Part shown: in pieces, positions 25,460-32,177 of the stretch
Layout of the letters: every line of letters starts with the position of its first letter
Numbering within the stretch: the stretch's first letter is position 1
NCBI GenBank assembly: GCA_002842735.1
Contig: PHEB01000022.1
Span: forward strand, 20,784-52,960
Source of the DNA: Alphaproteobacteria bacterium HGW-Alphaproteobacteria-7
Lineage (GTDB): Bacteria > Pseudomonadota > Alphaproteobacteria > Sphingomonadales > Sphingomonadaceae
DNA length: 32,177 bases
Direction of reading: 5' to 3'
Made by a program: the position numbers and the translations under genes
The notes under the pieces: model-generated
Seen by the model: the letters and a program-made list of their open reading frames with translations, nothing else
What the model was told of the DNA's origin: nothing
Database searches by the model: none

Positions 25460-25510
25460 TTAACGCTTCGAGAACTGCCAGCCGGAGCGCGATTAGCGCT
25501 TCGAGAACTG
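25460..25510 (-). repeat. duplicated rpsI 3' end
   Basis: The 18 bases at 25493-25510 (the last codons and stop of rpsI) recur at 25460-25477 with one mismatch. The period is 33 bp, a whole number of codons, so reading past the stop in frame would give a ten-residue tail, SRSGWQFSKR, and a second TAA. The QFSKR end is thus present twice. Confidence 0.85.
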
Positions 25511-26020
25511 GAAGCTGCGGCGGGCCTTGGCCTTGCCGTATTTTTTGCGTTCCACCACGCGGCTATCGCGGGTGAGGAAGCCTGCTGCCTTGACGGTGGA
25601 GCGCAGTTCCGGCTCGTACTTGGTCAGCGCCTGGGCAATGCCGTGCTTCACGGCACCGGCCTGACCCGACAACCCGCCGCCACGCACCGTGGCAACCACG
25701 TCAAACTGACCGCTGCGGTCAGTGATCGTGAAGGGCTGATTGATGACCAGACGCAGCGTCGGACGCGCGAAATAGGTTTCCTGATCCTTGCCATTGACGA
25801 TGATCTTGCCGGTGCCGGGCTTGACCCACACGCGGGCAACCGCATCCTTGCGGCGGCCGGTGGCGTAGGAACGGCCCTGCGCATCGATTTCACGATCGCG
25901 CAGCGGCATTGCCACGCGGGCGATTTCAGCAGCATCGCCCTGAGGCGCGTCGCCAGCGATTTCCTTCAGATCGGCGAGATCGGAAACGGTGGTCGTTTCG
26001 GGGGTGGTTTCTTCAGTCAT
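25493..26020 (-). CDS. rpsI: 30S ribosomal protein S9
   Basis: S9 is a small-subunit protein whose C-terminal tail reaches the P-site tRNA. The 175-residue protein has the S9 domain from about residue 52 ([20 protein letters not shown]) to the universal end FQFSKR, including [20 protein letters not shown]. It carries an extra N-terminal region of about 50 residues, acidic and rich in Thr and Glu, beyond the usual length of about 130. The start is supported by overlap with the rplM stop (TAATG). The stop region is duplicated downstream. Confidence 0.98.
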   Translation of the reverse strand: MTEETTPETTTVSDLADLKEIAGDAPQGDAAEIARVAMPLRDREIDAQGRSYATGRRKDAVARVWVKPGTGKIIVNGKDQETYFARPTLRLVINQPFTITDRSGQFDVVATVRGGGLSGQAGAVKHGIAQALTKYEPELRSTVKAAGFLTRDSRVVERKKYGKAKARRSFQFSKR

Positions 26021-26499
26021 TATGCAACGACCTTGTTCTTGCGGTTCATGGAAGCAACGTCGAGCACTGTCGGCTTTTGACCGTCATGCGGATGCTCGGT
26101 GCCGACATAGAGGTGCAGTGCACGCATCTGGTCACGGCCAAGCGGGCCGCGCGGGATCATGCGTTCAACCGCTTTTTCCAGCACGCGTTCGGGGAACTTG
26201 CCGCCCAGCACCTTGGCCGGGGTGGTTTCCTTGATCCCGCCGGGGTGGCCGGTGTGCTTGTAATAGACCTTGTCGCCCATCTTTTTGCCGGTGAACTTCA
26301 CCTTTTCGACGTTGATGACGATCACGTGATCGCCGCAGTCAACGTGCGGGGTGTAGATCGGCTTGGTCTTGCCGCGCAGGATGTTGGCGATGATCGCGGC
26401 GAGACGGCCGACGACGAGGCCATCGGCATCGATGATGTGCCAGTTCTTTTCGACCTCGGCCGGTTTGACGGACCGGGTCTGCTTGCTGAGCGCCTTCAT
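26020..26499 (-). CDS. rplM: 50S ribosomal protein L13
   Basis: L13 is an early-assembly protein of the large subunit. The 159-residue protein has the family core: [47 protein letters not shown] and [21 protein letters not shown], with a C-terminus slightly longer than in E. coli (142). It is the first gene of the conserved rplM-rpsI pair, and its TAA shares one base with the rpsI ATG. A promoter candidate lies about 90-120 bp upstream. Confidence 0.98.
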   Translation of the reverse strand: MKALSKQTRSVKPAEVEKNWHIIDADGLVVGRLAAIIANILRGKTKPIYTPHVDCGDHVIVINVEKVKFTGKKMGDKVYYKHTGHPGGIKETTPAKVLGGKFPERVLEKAVERMIPRGPLGRDQMRALHLYVGTEHPHDGQKPTVLDVASMNRKNKVVA

Positions 26500-26589
26500 G
26501 GCATGGTGTCCTTGGTTCGAAACTGTTTCTCAGGAGAATGTCCGGAGAATCGCCCTCCGATCTGGTGACCGGGCGGGCAAGAGGCGCGC

Positions 26590-26618
26590 AAATGTCGCCC
26601 GAACCCGCAAAAGTCAAG
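26590..26618 (-). promoter_or_regulatory. candidate rplM-rpsI promoter
   Basis: On the minus strand CTTGAC (26613-26618), the alphaproteobacterial -35 consensus, is followed by 17 bp and then ACATTT (26590-26595). The -35 is excellent and the -10 weak. The leader would be about 85 nt. Confidence 0.45.
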
Positions 26619-26710
26619 CAAAAGCGGGATAAATTGATACGGTAAAATAATACCTCAGCGCAAAATGCGCCACTTTGAACCTTCCGCGCACCGCCAAGCA
26701 TTGGTGCGCA

Positions 26711-27793
26711 TCACACTCCGCCGCCTTTGTTCTGCCGTGCGACCCCATCGCTGTGCATCGCCCAAACCGTTGCCGCCACGGTCAACGCGCCGACCAATTG
26801 GTGCGCGGCGGCGATCCACAGCGACACTTCACTCATCACCGTGGCAATGCCGAGCAGCACCATCGTGCCGAATGCGCTATGCACCGCGATGCTGGCGAAG
26901 CGATCTGTCTTGCGCACCCGGCGGGCCAGCCAAACCAGCGCCGCGACCGCGATCCACGCCCACCAGCGATGCAGGAATTGCAGCAGGAACGGATCATGGG
27001 TGATCGTCCAGACAATCCCGCGTGACCAGTCGACATCCGGCACCAGCCGCCCGTTCATCAGCGGCCAGTCATAGGCGGCATGGCCTGCGTTAAGCCCCGC
27101 CACCCACGCGCCGAGCAGCAATTGGATGAACAATACGCCAGCCACCAGCGCGGATGCGCGCGTCAATGGGGCGGGGCGCGCATCGGGCACCCGCGCCAGC
27201 CGCCGCATATCGCGCGCCGTCCATACGAGGCCAGCGAGCAGCGCAAGCGCCGTCAGCAAGTGGAGCGACAGGCGGAAATGGCTGACATCGGTCATGTCAC
27301 CGACCAGCCCGGACTGCACCATCAGCCAGCCAAACAGGCCTTGCAGCCCGCCGAGCGCCAGCAGCCCCAGCAGCCGCGCCTTGAAGCCCTGCGGGATCGC
27401 GCCGCGCCACCAGAACCACGCCAGCGGCACCGCGTAAACCAGGCCGACAACCCGTGCGATCAGGCGGTGCACCCATTCCCAGAAATAGATGAACTGGAAA
27501 TCAGCCAAGGTCATCCCGCCGATGGCCGCTTCGAGCCGGTATTCGGGGGTGGCCTGATATTTGGCGAATTCGGCCTGCCATGCGGCATCGGTCAAGGGCG
27601 GGAGGATGCCGGTAATGACATTCCATTCGGTGATCGACAGCCCGCTTTCGGTCAACCGGGTAATCCCGCCGACCAGCACGATCAGCACCACGAGCCCGGC
27701 GACAAGTTCCAGCCAGCGCGCCAGTGCGAGTGCGCGCGCGCGCGGGTTTGGCTGCGCTGCAAACAGGTTCGATACAGAGGCGAAGGTGGCCAT
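26711..27793 (-). CDS. ctaA: heme A synthase (CtaA/COX15 family)
   Basis: CtaA oxidises the C8 methyl of heme O to make heme A for aa3-type cytochrome oxidase. The 360-residue membrane protein has about eight hydrophobic segments and the four conserved heme-binding histidines: His109 in WEWVHRLIAR, His178 in RLSLHLLTA, His275 in LQFLHRWWAW and His331 in AAHQLVGAL. GGITRLTESGLSITEW near residues 42-57 is the COX15-type signature of alphaproteobacteria. The ATG at 27793 was chosen over a TTG at 27832 that adds a basic leader. Oxidase subunit genes are not nearby, so it stands alone. Confidence 0.95.
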   Translation of the reverse strand: MATFASVSNLFAAQPNPRARALALARWLELVAGLVVLIVLVGGITRLTESGLSITEWNVITGILPPLTDAAWQAEFAKYQATPEYRLEAAIGGMTLADFQFIYFWEWVHRLIARVVGLVYAVPLAWFWWRGAIPQGFKARLLGLLALGGLQGLFGWLMVQSGLVGDMTDVSHFRLSLHLLTALALLAGLVWTARDMRRLARVPDARPAPLTRASALVAGVLFIQLLLGAWVAGLNAGHAAYDWPLMNGRLVPDVDWSRGIVWTITHDPFLLQFLHRWWAWIAVAALVWLARRVRKTDRFASIAVHSAFGTMVLLGIATVMSEVSLWIAAAHQLVGALTVAATVWAMHSDGVARQNKGGGV

Positions 27794-27897
27794 GGCGCAG
27801 CGGTCAATGTGCCGGGAAGGCAACTTGTGCAAGCCTGTTCAGTGCAAGCAGGGGTGCGGGATGTGCAATCAAGCTTGTGGCAATCACTTCTTGCGCA

Positions 27898-27914
27898 ATG
27901 TGATAATATAACAT
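27898..27914. promoter_or_regulatory. Zur-like operator
   Basis: ATGTGATAATATAACAT is a 17-bp dyad whose 8-bp arms pair except at one position. It closely resembles the alphaproteobacterial Zur box pattern TGTTATANTATAACA and lies 16 bp before the merC-like start. It also overlaps a GATAAT -10-like element, the usual geometry for repression when zinc is plentiful. Confidence 0.65.
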
Positions 27915-27929
27915 AAGAGCCAAAGGAAG

Positions 27930-28319
27930 ATGACGCATAACGCCCTTCCCCCCGCGAATCACACCTCGCTGCGCCGCCGTCTCGATCAGATCGGGATCGG
28001 GCTTGCCGGGCTGTGTGTGCTGCATTGTCTGACGACGCTGGTGGTGATTTCATCGCTTGGGCTGGGCGGGCATTTCCTGCTTGATGACAATATCCACCGG
28101 ATCGGCTTGGCGCTGGCGCTGGGTGTGGCGGCGGTGGCAATCGGCTGGGGCCTGATGCGGCACCGCCGGATGTTGCCGTTCGGGCTGGCGTTGGTGGGGT
28201 TGATGCTGATGGGGGCTGCTTTGGTGGTGCCCCACGGCACCGATGAACTGCTGTTGACGCTGGTGGGTGTGACGCTGGTATCGATCGCGCACCTGATCAA
28301 CCTTCGCGCCGCGCGCTGA
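27930..28319 (+). CDS. MerC domain-containing membrane protein
   Basis: A 129-residue protein with four membrane segments (about 22-46, 54-73, 80-99 and 105-124). The MerC feature is the cysteine pair Cys29 and Cys33 in [13 protein letters not shown] at the first segment, used in MerC for mercuric ion uptake. No other mer gene (merR, merA, merT, merP) is present. The Zur-like operator just upstream suggests instead a role in zinc uptake or handling (inference). AAAGGAAG directly before the ATG is a close-spaced ribosome-binding site. The gene is divergent from ctaA, with 136 bp between. Confidence 0.9.
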   Translation: MTHNALPPANHTSLRRRLDQIGIGLAGLCVLHCLTTLVVISSLGLGGHFLLDDNIHRIGLALALGVAAVAIGWGLMRHRRMLPFGLALVGLMLMGAALVVPHGTDELLLTLVGVTLVSIAHLINLRAAR

Positions 28320-28374
28320 GCGATTGCGCAAACTCGCTGTTGCAGCGCGGGCGCAAGTGCCTATGTCTCGCGCC

Positions 28375-29358
28375 ATGAACGATCCCAAGACCATCACGCT
28401 GAACGGCGATCCACGCCGCACCCACGCCGCCACGATTGCTGATCTGGTGCGCGAGTTGGAGCTTGCCCCGGAAAAGGTGGCGGTTGAACGCAACGGCGAA
28501 ATTGTGCCGCGTTCGACTTTGGAGGATGCCCCGCTGGCCGATGGCGACAGGCTGGAAATCGTCCACTTCGTCGGCGGCGGCGATCATCCGGCGGATAGCT
28601 GGACGGTGGCCGGGCGCAGCTTCACCTCGCGGCTGATTGTCGGCACGGGCAAGTATAAGAACTTCGAGCAGAATGCGGCGGCGGTCGCGGCTTCGGGGGC
28701 AGAGATCGTCACCGTGGCAGTGCGCCGGGTGAATGTCAGCGATCCCAAGGCGCCGATGTTGACCGATTACATCGACCCCAAGAAAATCACTTACCTGCCC
28801 AACACCGCCGGGTGCTTTACCGGTGAGGATGCGGTGCGCACGCTGCGGTTGGCGCGTGAGGCGGGGGGTTGGGATCTGGTCAAGCTGGAAGTGCTGGGTG
28901 AGGCGCGCACGCTCTACCCCGACATGCGCGAGACTTTGAAGGCGACCGAGGTGTTGGCCAAGGAAGGTTTCCTGCCGATGGTGTACTGCGCCGATGATCC
29001 GATTGCCGCCAAGCAATTGGAAGATGCCGGCGCGGTTGCGATCATGCCGCTGGGCGCGCCGATTGGTTCGGGGCTGGGCATTCAGAACCGGGTGATGATC
29101 CGCCTGATCGTCGAAGGCGCAAAGGTGCCGGTGCTGGTCGATGCGGGCGTCGGCACGGCGTCGGATGCGGCGGTGGGGATGGAGCTGGGCTGTGACGGTA
29201 TCCTGATGAACACCGCCATTGCCGAAGCCAAAGACCCGATTCGCATGGCCCGCGCGATGAAACTCGCGGTCGAAGCCGGGCGCGAAGCCTACCTCGCGGG
29301 CAGAATGGCGCGGCGGATGTATGCCGATCCGTCGAGCCCGCTTGCCGGTCTGATCTGA
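28375..29358 (+). CDS. thiSG: fused sulfur carrier protein ThiS / thiazole synthase ThiG
   Basis: Thiazole synthase joins the sulfur of ThiS thiocarboxylate with deoxyxylulose phosphate and an iminoacetate donor to make the thiamin thiazole. The 327-residue protein has a ThiS domain at residues 6-69 ([20 protein letters not shown] to HFVGGG) and a ThiG domain from about 74 ([20 protein letters not shown]). The Schiff-base lysine is Lys170 in [11 protein letters not shown], and the phosphate site is near [11 protein letters not shown]. The ThiS glycines (67-69), normally the free C-terminus, are internal. The ATG at 28375 was chosen; 28363 and TTG 28324 are alternatives. No thiamin riboswitch is seen in the 55 bp upstream. 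Confidence 0.93.
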   Translation: MNDPKTITLNGDPRRTHAATIADLVRELELAPEKVAVERNGEIVPRSTLEDAPLADGDRLEIVHFVGGGDHPADSWTVAGRSFTSRLIVGTGKYKNFEQNAAAVAASGAEIVTVAVRRVNVSDPKAPMLTDYIDPKKITYLPNTAGCFTGEDAVRTLRLAREAGGWDLVKLEVLGEARTLYPDMRETLKATEVLAKEGFLPMVYCADDPIAAKQLEDAGAVAIMPLGAPIGSGLGIQNRVMIRLIVEGAKVPVLVDAGVGTASDAAVGMELGCDGILMNTAIAEAKDPIRMARAMKLAVEAGREAYLAGRMARRMYADPSSPLAGLI

Positions 29359-29391
29359 ACCCAACCAACTTTGCGTGTGGCGGTGAATCGG

Positions 29392-29557
29392 CGCACGCAG
29401 TGCGTCGCAAGGCCGACTGGCCGCCCGCAGCGAAGCGAGGATTTCGCGCGCCGGAGGCGTGCGGACACAAAAATCGCACGCAGTGCGCCGCAAGGCCGAC
29501 TGGCCGCCCGCAGCGAAGCGAGGATTTCGCATCGCGGACGCGATGCGGAACACAAAG
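29392..29557. repeat. two-unit tandem hairpin repeat (83-bp period)
   Basis: Units begin at 29392 and 29475. The first 56 bases (29392-29447 and 29475-29530) differ at one position (29405 versus 29488). The following part diverges in sequence but in each unit forms a hairpin: GCGCGCC/GGCGTGC at 29446-29462 and GCATCGC/GCGATGC at 29529-29546, each followed by GGACACAAA or GGAACACAAA. Each unit also has CGCAC-GCA-GTGCG and GGCC-GACT-GGCC stems. It fills most of the thiSG to 29638 gap, and I see no real gene in it. Confidence 0.9.
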
Positions 29558-29579
29558 ACTCCGGCCACTATCTCCATAC

Positions 29580-29598
29580 CTAACCTTAAATTAACCAT
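29580..29598. promoter_or_regulatory. CtrA-like box upstream of the gene at 29638
   Basis: CTAA-N7-TTAAC (29580-29595) differs at one base from the CtrA consensus TTAA-N7-TTAAC, and the downstream half reads TTAACCAT (29591-29598), a common CtrA half-site. It lies 40 bp before the start codon. Confidence 0.45.
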
Positions 29599-29637
29599 GA
29601 CGTGCGACGTTCTCCTCGTCCGAAGGAGACATGCGCC

Positions 29638-30150
29638 ATGATGATGCCGATTGCCGAGATGCGCGAATTTGCAGGCTTCGCCCCTGCCGAGCAGCGTTAT
29701 ATCAAGCGCAGCCTCGATATCGGCCTTGCCCGCACCGATGCGTTTCGCCGTTGGGGCCGCAGCGAAGCGGAAAATACCGCGATCCGCCGCCAATATGTTG
29801 CCTATCAGGATTTGAAGGCGCTGCGCGCGCTGATCCCGCAGGAAGGCACGCCGAACGAGGTTGAACGCTTCCTTGGCAAGCTGGTGCGGATCGCCGCCTT
29901 TGATCTGGAGCAGGAACGGCTGGAATGCTTTTCTGCCTTCCGGTTCCTGTATGAACGGATGCTCGGCGCGAGCGTGCGCCCCTATCTGCCAGCGGCCTTT
30001 TGTGCTTCCGCGGCGCTGCCCTCGATCCGTCCCGAACGGCGCAAGCTGCTGCTGCAATCGCTGTCCGAAGCCGCCGCCACCGCGCCCGCCTGGTCGGATC
30101 GCGAACCCGGTTTTTATCCCGAATATGTGGACGACTTTGAAGCGGCTTAA
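29638..30150 (+). CDS. hypothetical protein, unknown family
   Basis: A 170-residue soluble, probably all-helical protein without signal peptide or membrane segment. It is rich in Arg, Glu and Ala. Regular helix-like stretches include AEQRYIKRSLDIGLARTDAF, NTAIRRQYVAYQDLKALRAL and ERFLGKLVRIAAFDLEQERL; the C-terminus is acidic and aromatic (FYPEYVDDFEA). AAGGAG lies 9 nt before the ATG, a strong start. I do not recognise the family. The ribbon-helix-helix gene starts 17 bp later, so they form an operon, under a CtrA-like box. A link to cell-cycle or regulatory function is inference only. Confidence 0.8.
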   Translation: MMMPIAEMREFAGFAPAEQRYIKRSLDIGLARTDAFRRWGRSEAENTAIRRQYVAYQDLKALRALIPQEGTPNEVERFLGKLVRIAAFDLEQERLECFSAFRFLYERMLGASVRPYLPAAFCASAALPSIRPERRKLLLQSLSEAAATAPAWSDREPGFYPEYVDDFEAA

Positions 30151-30167
30151 GTGTTAGATACAGAGGA

Positions 30168-30401
30168 ATGGAGACACCCTCGCCCTATCACCCGCCGGTC
30201 AAACGCTCGCTTTCGATTGCGGGTCACAAGACCTCGATCAGCCTCGAACCGCTGTTCTGGGATATGCTGCGCGCGGCTGCTGCTGCTGAGGGCGTGGCGA
30301 TTGCCGCGCTTGTCGCCCGGATTGATGCCGAGCGGATCAAGTCACCCACCCCGCCGGGGCTGGCAAGCGCGATCCGGGTGTGGCTGGTGGTGAACCGCTA
30401 G
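30168..30401 (+). CDS. ribbon-helix-helix domain-containing protein (RHH_4 type)
   Basis: A 77-residue protein matching the RHH_4 family of small putative DNA-binding proteins of alphaproteobacteria. The strand KRSLSIAGHKTSISLEPLFW is followed by two helices (MLRAAAAAEGVAIAALVARI, then ASAIRVWLVV). No partner toxin is adjacent, although the upstream 170-residue protein is in the same operon. AGAGG just before the ATG is a close ribosome-binding site. A palindromic repeat starts 5 bp after the stop and may end the transcript. Confidence 0.85.
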   Translation: METPSPYHPPVKRSLSIAGHKTSISLEPLFWDMLRAAAAAEGVAIAALVARIDAERIKSPTPPGLASAIRVWLVVNR

Positions 30402-30405
30402 ACTT

Positions 30406-30513
30406 CGTCATTGCGAGGCCGAAGGCTGCGGCAATCCATGGACTTCGATTGCGGCTGTCGCGCGGATTCGCAGCCGGTTCACCATGGATTGCTTCGCTGC
30501 GCTCGCAATGACG
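30406..30513. repeat. palindromic intergenic repeat, copy B
   Basis: Outer arms CGTCATTGCGAG (30406-30417) and 30502-30513 are exact inverted complements (12 bp), as are inner arms GCAATCCATGG (30431-30441) and 30482-30492 (11 bp). The left arm carries the GGCCGAAGGC-type hairpin, and the right arm the TTCGCTGCGCTCGC form, the reverse of copy A at 12984-13096. It separates the convergent RHH and murA genes. Confidence 0.9.
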
Positions 30514-30521
30514 ACTGGCCC

Positions 30522-31802
30522 TTAATCATCCACCCGCTCGATATCCGCGCCCACCAGCTGCAACTTCTCCTCCAGACGCTCATAGCCACGGTCGAGGTGA
30601 TAGAGCCGCCGCACGGTCGTCTCGCCCTCAGCCGCCAGCGCGGCGATGACGAGGCTCATCGAGGCGCGCAGATCGGTCGCCATCACTTCTGCGCCGGTCA
30701 GCCGCTCGACCCCCTTGACGATCGCGGTGCGGCCTTCGGTATTGATGTCCGCACCCATGCGCGCCAGTTCGGGCACGTGCATGAAGCGGTTTTCGAAGAT
30801 CGTTTCGGTCAGCACGCTCGCGCCTTCGGCCTTGCACAACAGCGCCATCAGCTGCGCCTGCATATCGGTGGCAAGTCCCGGATAGGGCGCGGTGGTCAGG
30901 TTGGTCGCTTTCAGAGCGCCGTTCGCGCGCACGTTCACACCCTTGGCGTCCCAGTCGACGTGGATGCCGATGGCCTGCAGCGCATGGATGGTCGCCATCA
31001 TGTCATCGGCCTTTGCGCCTTCCAAGCGCACCTCGCCCCCGGTGATCGCCGCCGCGCAGGCGTAGGAGCCCGCCTCGATCCGGTCGGGCATCACGCGGTA
31101 AGTCGCGCCGTGCAGCCGCTTTACCCCGTGGATGGTGAGGTTGGACGTGCCGATCCCTTCAATCTCCGCCCCCATTGCCGCCAGCATATTGCACAGATCG
31201 ACAATTTCCGGTTCACGCGCGGCGTTGAACAACCGGCTGGTGCCGTTCGCCAGCACGGCCGCCATCAGCGCGTTCTCGGTCGCGCCGACAGACACTACCG
31301 GGAAATCGAAATCCCCGCCCGGCATTCCGCCATCGGGCTGCACCGCGCGAACATAGCCTTGCGCCAATTCGATCTGCGCGCCGAAGGCCTCCAATGCTTT
31401 CAAGTGCAGGTCGATCGGGCGGTTGCCGATCGCGCAGCCGCCGGGCATCGACACGGTCGCCTCTCCGCTGCGCGCCAGCATCGGGCCGAGCACGAGGATC
31501 GAGGCGCGCATCTTGCGCACCAGATCATAGGGCGCGACGGTAGAGGTGATCCGGGTCGCCTCCATGCTCATCACCCGGCCGAAATCTTCAGGCCGCGTGC
31601 CCTGGATCGAGGTGGTGACGCCGAACTGGTTCATCAGGTGCTGAAACCCGTCAATATCCGCCAGCCGCGGCAGGTTGCGCAGGGTCAGCGGTTCTTCGGT
31701 CAGCAGGGCACAGGGGATCAGGGTGAGCGCCGCGTTTTTCGCGCCTGAAATCGGGATCGAGCCGGAAAGGCGGTTGCCGCCGCGAATGATGAGTTTGTCC
31801 AT
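30522..31802 (-). CDS. murA: UDP-N-acetylglucosamine 1-carboxyvinyltransferase
   Basis: MurA transfers enolpyruvate from PEP to UDP-GlcNAc, the first committed step of peptidoglycan synthesis and the fosfomycin target. The 426-residue protein starts [20 protein letters not shown], with Lys22 in GAKNAAL. It has the catalytic cysteine at 123 in [20 protein letters not shown] and ends with [19 protein letters not shown]. The cysteine, not the aspartate of naturally fosfomycin-resistant enzymes, is present. The ATG at 31802 was chosen as the family start, with AAGG about 7 nt upstream; the frame runs open further into galU, which is not credible. Confidence 0.97.
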   Translation of the reverse strand: MDKLIIRGGNRLSGSIPISGAKNAALTLIPCALLTEEPLTLRNLPRLADIDGFQHLMNQFGVTTSIQGTRPEDFGRVMSMEATRITSTVAPYDLVRKMRASILVLGPMLARSGEATVSMPGGCAIGNRPIDLHLKALEAFGAQIELAQGYVRAVQPDGGMPGGDFDFPVVSVGATENALMAAVLANGTSRLFNAAREPEIVDLCNMLAAMGAEIEGIGTSNLTIHGVKRLHGATYRVMPDRIEAGSYACAAAITGGEVRLEGAKADDMMATIHALQAIGIHVDWDAKGVNVRANGALKATNLTTAPYPGLATDMQAQLMALLCKAEGASVLTETIFENRFMHVPELARMGADINTEGRTAIVKGVERLTGAEVMATDLRASMSLVIAALAAEGETTVRRLYHLDRGYERLEEKLQLVGADIERVDD

Positions 31803-31931
31803 TCTCTCAGCCTTAGCGAAAAGCGCTTTGGGCGCAACAAGTGGCGCAGAACAGCCAACAGTGATTGACCTTGTGCAAACAGCGCGGCACGGATCAGGAT
31901 AGGCGCATGACAAGCCAATAAGGATACGCTG

Positions 31932-32177
31932 ATGCCTCCCAAGCCGATCCGTAAGGCCGTATTCCCCGTCGCCGGGCTTGGCACGCGGTTCCTGCCTGCG
32001 ACCAAGGTGGTGCCCAAGGAATTGCTCCCCGTGGTCGACCGCCCGTTGATCCAGTATGCGGTGGACGAAGCGCGTGAGGCGGGGATCGAACAGATGATCT
32101 TCGTCACCGGGCGCGGCAAGACCGGGATTGTCGAACATTTCGACATCGCGTTTGAACTCGAACAGACGATGACCGAG
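31932..32177 (+). CDS. galU: UTP-glucose-1-phosphate uridylyltransferase GalU, N-terminal 82 residues (partial)
   Basis: GalU makes UDP-glucose from glucose-1-phosphate and UTP for polysaccharides and glycolipids. The visible part opens [20 protein letters not shown] and [20 protein letters not shown], containing the nucleotide-binding GLGTRFLP loop and the [11 protein letters not shown] motif. [20 protein letters not shown] follows. The gene runs off the right edge. AAGGAT about 7 nt before the ATG is the ribosome-binding site. It is divergent from murA, with 129 bp between the starts; a TTGACC at 31866-31871 has no convincing -10 partner. Confidence 0.95.
   Translation, partial: MPPKPIRKAVFPVAGLGTRFLPATKVVPKELLPVVDRPLIQYAVDEAREAGIEQMIFVTGRGKTGIVEHFDIAFELEQTMTE

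Noticed and set aside
26325..26336. GATCACGTGATC, a perfect 12-bp palindrome with the parS core CACGTG
   Set aside because: The flanks do not match parS (TGTTNC/GAAACA), and it lies in conserved rplM codons (the DHVIVI region), so it is probably coincidental.
28320..28374. Possible TPP riboswitch upstream of thiSG
   Set aside because: Only 55 bp separate the genes, and no CTGAGA-type thi-box sequence is present.
29371..29594. Short open frames encoding Arg-rich peptides in the tandem repeat
   Set aside because: They are translations of the hairpin repeat in several frames at once, none with a ribosome-binding site.
28297..30057. Minus-strand open frame of 586 codons across thiSG, the tandem repeat and the 29638 gene
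   Set aside because: It is the antisense of clearly real genes, has low-complexity His/Arg-rich composition typical of a GC-rich shadow frame, and matches no family.
30411..31748. Plus-strand open frame of 445 codons opposite murA
   Set aside because: It is antisense to murA, which has its catalytic cysteine and full length, and its start falls inside palindromic repeat B.

Overview
The window reads as a high-GC alphaproteobacterial chromosome, most likely Sphingomonadales and probably Erythrobacteraceae. The evidence is the protein set (DUF6489, DUF1491, UrcA family, PopZ/DUF2497, fused ThiS-ThiG, HemJ rather than HemG or HemY), the GC-rich third codon positions, and the gene order hemE / ppsR(RP001)-maf-aroE-coaE-dnaQ. 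That order is the one described around the replication origins of Caulobacter and Rickettsia. No tRNA, rRNA, CRISPR array, phage gene, transposase or toxin-antitoxin pair was recognised; this is core chromosome.

Region 1 (1-5257) runs leftward apart from two genes: mnmE (cut by the window edge), a DUF6489 protein, a small AAA ATPase, rho, hemJ and hemE. Inserted between them on the plus strand are a dienelactone-hydrolase-like gene and an NTF2-like gene. The hydrolase gene carries a perfect 16-bp parS centromere motif inside its coding sequence.

Region 2 (5258-5590) is a non-coding interval with near-consensus DnaA boxes, an AT-rich stretch and an IHF-like site. I interpret it as the chromosomal origin, oriC. 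Genes point away from it on both sides.

Region 3 (5591-12157) runs rightward: ppsR, maf, aroE and coaE with 4-bp stop/start overlaps, then dnaQ, hpf, ptsN, a thioesterase, DUF1491 and a secreted cell-wall hydrolase.

Region 4 (12158-19592) is mostly leftward: xth, an A-type Fe-S carrier, a CBS-domain protein, a ferredoxin-like protein, an S9 peptidase, popZ, tolC and a degenerate Pcm-like methyltransferase. One small membrane protein gene is on the plus strand.

Region 5 (19782-25384) holds fumC, a LytS/LytTR-type two-component pair, a UrcA-family secreted protein on the minus strand, two small membrane proteins and a metallophosphoesterase.

Region 6 (25493-32177) holds rplM-rpsI and ctaA (minus), a merC-like gene behind a Zur-like operator, thiS-thiG as one fused gene, a tandem hairpin repeat, a gene of unknown function behind a CtrA-like box, a ribbon-helix-helix gene, murA (minus) and the start of galU.

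The common thread is chromosome origin biology: oriC, parS about 4 kb away, and PopZ (the polar anchor for ParB-parS in Caulobacter) about 12 kb away. Two copies of a large palindromic intergenic repeat, in opposite orientations, and a two-unit hairpin repeat are the main repetitive structures.
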